Source: Minisyncoccota bacterium
Lineage (GTDB): Bacteria > Verrucomicrobiota > Lentisphaeria > Oligosphaerales > MVZH01
Direction: 5' to 3'
Assembly: GCA_021734725.1 (NCBI GenBank)
Contig: JAIPIM010000115.1
Coordinates: forward strand, 1-11,158
Length of the DNA stretch: 11,158 nt
Shown: piece after piece, positions 7,710-11,158 of the stretch
Layout of the letters: every line of letters starts with the position of its first letter
Numbering within the stretch: the stretch's first letter is position 1
The notes under the pieces: generated by a model
Seen by the model: the letters and a program-made list of their open reading frames with translations, nothing else
What the model was told of the DNA's origin: nothing
Database searches by the model: none
Made by a program: the position numbers and the translations under genes

Positions 7710-7966
7710 TGCTGGAGTTCCCAGTATTCTTCCTCCGCTGTGGATACAGAGATCAGTAGATGAGGCCTTGCGCGCGCACACTGTGGGGCGCGCTTCATTC
7801 TGCAGGTGGCGGGCCGATGTCCGGCAGGCAGAAGAAGAAGTCTTTTTGCCCCTTGGTACGAAGAGCGGGAGTGTCTGCACGACTAGCGCGCGATGGCGCA
7901 CAGGGGGACTTCCGTGGCGTCCGGATTCGTGATACCGAAGCTTACTTTATCGGCGAGAGGAAATGA
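7710..7966 (+). pseudogene. Probable methyltransferase gene remnant (C-terminal tail only)
   Basis: The frame ending at TGA 7964-7966 finishes DFRGVRIRDTEAYFIGERK (codons from 7907). This aligns without gaps to the end of the methyltransferase at 9026-9949, SFHDIELEDNELYFIGTR. About eight of 18 residues are identical (F, D, E, Y, F, I, G, R) and two more are conservative, and both tails are followed directly by, or lie one codon from, the stop. Upstream of 7907 the same frame contains a stop at 7757-7759 and no recognisable methyltransferase core; a parallel open frame (to 7932) is also unrecognised. The simplest reading is a gene copy that lost its N-terminal and catalytic parts. A short unknown real gene (68 residues from ATG 7760) is less likely because of its Arg-rich, random-looking composition. 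Confidence 0.4.
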
Positions 7967-7977
7967 GGAGATAGGCT

Positions 7978-8781
7978 ATGGACAAGACGCTTAGCGACGA
8001 ACTGCGATCCTTCTCCGGGATATGGCCGGGCGGGTACTACGAGGGTGACCCGATGGCACCTCTGTCCGTGTCCTCCTACGGGCAGTGCGGGTTCGTCAGC
8101 GTGCCGTATGCGATCTATCTATCGTGCATCCGGCCGTATGTTACGGGAGACACGGTTTCCTTGGAAATAGGGCCGGGACGCGGAGCGTGGACGAAGTGTC
8201 TCCTTCGCGCTAACCATGTGTGGGTCATGGACGCTGTCTCGGAACAAGAGAACCGCTTCTTCGAGTACCTGGGGCACCCTCGGAACGTGACCTACATACA
8301 CGTCCACGATTTCTCGTGTGACGACCTGCCCCCCGATACGGTAACGTATATGTTCTCTTTTGGCTGTTTATGCCATGTGTCCCCGGTCGGCGTGCGTGAA
8401 TACGCGAGGAACCTATTCCCTAAGTTGAAAAGCGGTTGCGAGTGTTTCTGGATGGTGTCCGACTATGCACTGCGCAACAGAACCGCAATGTCTATCGAGG
8501 ATGTGAGCGTCTGGCGGGCCGTGAGGAAGTTGCTGCCACCCGGCCGCAAGTCACGCCTCATCGGGAGGGTACTGGACTTCGAGATGCGCCGCGAGCAACG
8601 GCTGACCCACAATCAGCACATCATGCCACCCGAACGGGACTCCGGACCAAACCCCGGACGCTGGTATGATTTGGGACTTGATGCCTGCATCCGTCTGCTG
8701 GAAGAGTGCGGATACGAAATTGTCGAAGCCAATGTTGGCGCTAGCCTGCGGGACCCAATCGTCCATTTTCGTAAGCCGTAG
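7978..8781 (+). CDS. SAM-dependent class I methyltransferase (sugar-type, unassigned)
   Basis: A 267-residue protein with a clear class I SAM-binding motif, LEIGPGRGAWTK (62-73). An acidic residue follows at the end of beta-2 (Asp85 in VMDAVSEQEN), and motif-like HDFSCDD lies at 110-116. The segments FSFGCLCHVSP (126-136) and FWMVSDYALRN (157-167) sit where the post-motif core strands belong. The N-terminal SGIWPGGYYEGDPMAPL (13-29) resembles the lead-in of methyltransferases found in glycan clusters. It starts at ATG 7978 with GAGGAG at 7965-7970. Likely role: O-methylation of a sugar, or of a chain-end, in the glycan. Acceptor and position are unknown; another class I methyl transfer role is possible. 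Confidence 0.75.
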   Translation: MDKTLSDELRSFSGIWPGGYYEGDPMAPLSVSSYGQCGFVSVPYAIYLSCIRPYVTGDTVSLEIGPGRGAWTKCLLRANHVWVMDAVSEQENRFFEYLGHPRNVTYIHVHDFSCDDLPPDTVTYMFSFGCLCHVSPVGVREYARNLFPKLKSGCECFWMVSDYALRNRTAMSIEDVSVWRAVRKLLPPGRKSRLIGRVLDFEMRREQRLTHNQHIMPPERDSGPNPGRWYDLGLDACIRLLEECGYEIVEANVGASLRDPIVHFRKP

Positions 8782-9025
8782 CGTCTCTCTGCATGGTGCT
8801 TGAACCGGAACGAGGAAAACCTCTAGTACATGAAAATGCCCTTCGCCGCTTGGTATCTCACCATAGTTCCCGGAGTTATCGCGGCCAAGTGTTGGACCAG
8901 TTGCAGTCAGTTCCTCTGGCAAAGATGCGACGATTGTTGAGAGAGCTCTGCCGGATAGTCACTTGCTCGCACTGAGTGAAAAGTAGTATTGCCTGCGTTG
9001 GCAAGGCTTACGAAAGGAAAGTCTT
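8782..9025. other. 244-bp spacer between the two methyltransferase genes
   Basis: A 60-codon open frame (8793-8975) and a 36-codon one starting at ATG 8830 occur here. Neither has a good ribosome site or recognisable motif, so I do not call either a gene. A short hairpin is possible at 8989-9005 (TTGCC and GGCAA around 7 bases), but it is followed by no T-run. AAGGAAAG just upstream of ATG 9026 serves the next gene. Confidence 0.4.
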
Positions 9026-9949
9026 ATGAGTGAGTCCCCCCCCCCGAGCGTGTTCATTGATGAATCAGCCCACGTCATCGAGGGTGAGGAAGCGGAAGCC
9101 CTTATCCGCGAGAGGTCGGAGCGCGAAGAAGTTTTTCTCAAGGCGGACAGTGGGATTGCGGCTGTGGACAGAGCCCGATGGGAGGAAGCTCAACGCTATG
9201 AACGCCGCACGTGGATGGAGAGCGGAGTGGACTTGCAGGGCGACCGGAACCGCTATCACCAGATTTGTCTCGGCGGGTACTCTGCTCTTCGGAAACACCA
9301 TTTCGCGCGCGCGATAGAGCTTGGCTGTGGTCCCTTCACCAACATGAGGATTATTCATGAATGTTGCCGCATCGATCACATGCATTTGCTCGATCCGCTT
9401 CTGAATGATTACCTCCGCCATCCGTACTGTCAGTACACAAACGGGCGACTCGGGGGGGGGAAGCGATTGCTCGGTGATGTGTTCAGGTGGCGCGACGAAG
9501 GCCGGCGCTTGCTCGCGCATCCTTGGCAGCTCCCGCTCGCGCTGTACAAGGCGCTGAGTCACGGTGGATGGAAGGGGGCGGAGGTGACTCTGGTGCCCTC
9601 AATGATTGAAGAGTGTAAAGCGGTGGCTCATTTCGATCTGGTTGTGATGGTCAATGTTCTCGAACACTGCCAGGATGGACATGCCGTTCTTCAAAAGATA
9701 TTGGAGCTGACTACCCGTGGAAGCATCCTCGTTTTTGGAGATCTTCTGTTTGATGTAGAAAAGATCAAACAGACCCACCGCAAGCTGTATGATGTCGGTC
9801 ACCCCCTACGCATAGACGGTACGGTGATTCGTTCATTCCTGGCAGGCAATTTTCAGGAATTGCACAGGTGTGAGAAGAGGATTCCTCGATCGTTCCATGA
9901 CATAGAGCTTGAAGATAACGAGTTGTACTTTATCGGCACGCGGGTTTAG
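9026..9949 (+). CDS. SAM-dependent class I methyltransferase with homopolymer tracts
   Basis: A 307-residue protein. The class I SAM motif is AIELGCGPFTNMR (96-108), with Asp123 in LLDPLLNDY and the catalytic-region strand FDLVVMVNVLEHC (203-215). YDVGHPLRID (255-264) and the tail ELYFIGTRV complete the pattern seen in glycan-cluster methyltransferases. The start ATG is preceded by AAGGAAAG. The N-terminal ~90 residues are charged and probably helical, with unclear function. Unusual: codons 4-7 are made of ten consecutive C, and codons 143-145 of nine G. One lost C would shift into a frame that stops at 9315-9317; one gained C would meet TGA at 9058-9060. Likely role: methylating the glycan chain or its end; acceptor unknown. 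Confidence 0.8.
   Translation: MSESPPPSVFIDESAHVIEGEEAEALIRERSEREEVFLKADSGIAAVDRARWEEAQRYERRTWMESGVDLQGDRNRYHQICLGGYSALRKHHFARAIELGCGPFTNMRIIHECCRIDHMHLLDPLLNDYLRHPYCQYTNGRLGGGKRLLGDVFRWRDEGRRLLAHPWQLPLALYKALSHGGWKGAEVTLVPSMIEECKAVAHFDLVVMVNVLEHCQDGHAVLQKILELTTRGSILVFGDLLFDVEKIKQTHRKLYDVGHPLRIDGTVIRSFLAGNFQELHRCEKRIPRSFHDIELEDNELYFIGTRV
9036..9045. repeat. C10 mononucleotide tract in methyltransferase codons 4-7
   Basis: Ten C in a row, ten bases after the A of the start codon. Tracts of this length at gene 5' ends are the typical site of slipped-strand variation in phase-variable surface genes of other bacteria. Here variation is only a possibility. Confidence 0.85.
9452..9460. repeat. G9 mononucleotide tract in the same methyltransferase
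   Basis: Nine G in a row, in frame as Gly143-Gly145 (GRLGGGKR). A second long G/C tract in the same gene makes chance less appealing, though the DNA is GC-rich. Confidence 0.85.
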
Positions 9950-9969
9950 TTGCCGCGATAGGGGCTGTC

Positions 9970-9991
9970 CCCCGTCCGCCCCCCGTCCGCC
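9970..9991. repeat. Perfect 11-bp tandem duplication
   Basis: Two adjacent copies of CCCCGTCCGCC in the spacer following the methyltransferase, 20 bases after its stop. It lies in a C-rich non-coding stretch and no function is evident. Confidence 0.8.
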
Positions 9992-10022
9992 AATTCTCGC
10001 ACACTAGGGGCATTTCCCGAAC

Positions 10023-10139
10023 ATGCAAATTGCGGTTGGTTTCACGCCCGGCGGCAACGGGACGTATGGTATTACTTACCCGCGAAATCTCTCAGGGGCG
10101 TACGCATGGCAGGTCGGACCTTTCCCGCATTTTCAATGA
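10023..10139 (+). CDS. Short open frame before the last glycosyltransferase (doubtful)
   Basis: A 38-codon frame from ATG 10023 that stops at TGA 10137-10139, ten bases before the glycosyltransferase start. Composition is Gly- and aromatic-rich (MQIAVGFTPGGNG...), which looks less random than other small frames, but there is no recognisable motif and no clear ribosome-binding site. It could be a leader-like small ORF, a decayed gene start, or nothing. Confidence 0.2.
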   Translation: MQIAVGFTPGGNGTYGITYPRNLSGAYAWQVGPFPHFQ

Positions 10140-10149
10140 ACTGAACTGC

Positions 10150-11158
10150 ATGCAGTGTCCCAAAATCACTGATTTGCCCGCCCCTCCTGCCGGTCGCACA
10201 GGATGGCCGTGGACGGTGCCGGAGGACGGAACACGGAGAACGGAACACGGAGAACGCAAGTGGCCGCGGATTACCGTTGTCACTCCCAGTTTCAATCAGG
10301 GGAAATTTATTGAGGAGACGATCCGTTCGGTCCTGTTGCAGGGGTACGAGGATCTTGAGTACATTATCATGGATGGTGGCAGCACGGATGGCACCGTCGC
10401 CATCATTCGTAAGTACGAGCCATGGCTCACGTATTGGCAGAGCCAGCCTGATAAGGGCCAAACCAACGCCATCAATGCTGGGTTGAGTCGTGCAACAGGC
10501 AATGTGTTGTGTTATCTGAATTCGGACGATGTCTACGAACCATCGACCTTTTCACGCGTTGGCTCATTGTTTGCCGATGACACGCGTGACCTGATCTATG
10601 GCGACTACGCCACTATTGATGAGTTGGGGGATGTCGTCCGTAAGGTCTGTTCGCCGGTGTTTGACGTAGGCACCTTGATGTTGGACAACTACATAGCTCA
10701 ACCCACGGTCTTTATGGCGCGGCATGTGTGGGCGTCGGTGGGCCCCTTCAATGCCTCACTTCACTACTCAATGGACTATGATTTTTGGCTTCGCGCGGCG
10801 GCAAAGGGGTTCAGTTTTCAAAAGGAACCGAGCGCGCTTGCTCGCTTTCGTTTGCATGGAGAATCCAAGACGCAATCGCAGGAATATGGATTCTGGCATG
10901 ATTGCATTCAACTCCATGAAGAGCTTCGTGCCTCCATTAGTACTCCTGAGGAAATGAGAAGTCTTTCTTCGCGTGCCCTTGCCAGATTTCATTGGCGAGC
11001 GGCATCGGCAAGCTGGTGCTCCGGGAATCTCGAAGGAGCCCGCAGCCATCTGTCACAAGGTGCGGATTTCTACTTCAGGGATCCGTTTCTTGCCAATCTT
11101 CACATTGCGCTGCAGCTGATCCTGCAAGATGAAGATGGTATGCTGGTCCCGATTCGAT
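10150..11158 (+). CDS. Family-2 (GT-A fold) glycosyltransferase, 3' end outside window
   Basis: At least 336 residues; the frame is open to the window edge, so the C-terminus is missing. From ATG 10150 the protein reads MQCPKITDLPAPPAGRTGWPWT, a proline-rich lead-in that I associate with a subgroup of GT2 enzymes. The catalytic domain follows: VTPSFNQG (44-51), DGGSTDG (75-81), KYEPWLTYW (88-96), the metal-binding LNSDD (123-127) and MDYDFWLR (208-215). About 255-330 is helical and uncharacterised. The lead-in supports this start, though no Shine-Dalgarno is obvious. Residues 25-36 (EDGTRRTEHGER) are encoded by a heptad repeat array inserted between the lead-in and the catalytic domain. The likely job is adding a sugar to the same glycan; donor unknown. 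Confidence 0.88.
   Translation, partial: MQCPKITDLPAPPAGRTGWPWTVPEDGTRRTEHGERKWPRITVVTPSFNQGKFIEETIRSVLLQGYEDLEYIIMDGGSTDGTVAIIRKYEPWLTYWQSQPDKGQTNAINAGLSRATGNVLCYLNSDDVYEPSTFSRVGSLFADDTRDLIYGDYATIDELGDVVRKVCSPVFDVGTLMLDNYIAQPTVFMARHVWASVGPFNASLHYSMDYDFWLRAAAKGFSFQKEPSALARFRLHGESKTQSQEYGFWHDCIQLHEELRASISTPEEMRSLSSRALARFHWRAASASWCSGNLEGARSHLSQGADFYFRDPFLANLHIALQLILQDEDGMLVPIR
10221..10255. repeat. Heptad repeat array inside the GT2 coding sequence
   Basis: Five adjacent 7-base units on the + strand: GGAGGAC, GGAACAC, GGAGAAC, GGAACAC, GGAGAAC. The last four make a perfect 14-bp direct duplication (GGAACACGGAGAAC twice). They belong to the same family as the minus-strand reading of 162-203, with GGAGGAC shared. 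The array is 35 bp, not a multiple of 3, yet the downstream catalytic frame is joined to the lead-in without a stop. Confidence 0.85.

Noticed and set aside
8793..8975. 60-codon frame between the methyltransferases
   Set aside because: No Shine-Dalgarno, no motif, and the ATG-led alternative frame in the same stretch is equally open; treated as spacer.

Overview
The window is most of a cell-surface polysaccharide locus of the ABC-transporter (Wzm/Wzt) export type, with every convincing gene on the + strand. The DNA is moderately GC-rich, and spacers between gene groups are long. It carries heptad-periodic repeat arrays and a GbsR-type regulator heading a glycan cluster. Together these suggest an environmental Gram-negative bacterium, possibly of the PVC group (Verrucomicrobiota/Kiritimatiellota-like) or a similar phylum. 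That placement is inference: no rRNA or other phylogenetic marker is present.

Layout. Positions 1-625 hold no convincing gene, but contain a 7-bp-periodic repeat (134-203) and a near-perfect 20-bp palindrome (495-514) that could be an operator. Next come a GbsR/MarR-type winged-helix regulator (626-1117), an AsnB-type glutamine amidotransferase (1121-3052) and a GT-B glycosyltransferase (3052-4257), packed with 3-nt spacing and a 1-nt overlap. After a 139-bp spacer come the export permease Wzm (4397-5245) and the ATPase Wzt with a C-terminal glycan-recognition extension (5258-6562), then a second GT-B glycosyltransferase (6603-7709). The stretch 7710-7966 ends in what looks like the last residues of a methyltransferase and is probably a gene remnant. 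Two different SAM-dependent methyltransferases follow (7978-8781 and 9026-9949). The last gene is a family-2 glycosyltransferase (from 10150) that runs off the right edge.

How the genes fit together (inference from family knowledge). The glycosyltransferases build a glycan on a lipid carrier in the cytoplasm. The amidotransferase may amidate a carboxylated sugar. The methyltransferases may decorate or cap the chain, Wzt's C-terminal domain may recognise that modification, and Wzm/Wzt would export the product. The GbsR-like protein is the obvious candidate for local control.

The least routine signals are three. One is a pair of long mononucleotide tracts (C10 at codons 4-7, G9 at codons 143-145) in the second methyltransferase. 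Another is a heptad repeat array inside the coding sequence of the last glycosyltransferase, related to the array in the upstream non-coding region. The third is the methyltransferase-like remnant at 7907-7966. I found no evidence for a wholly new system; the locus reads as a surface-glycan cluster with possible repeat-mediated variation.
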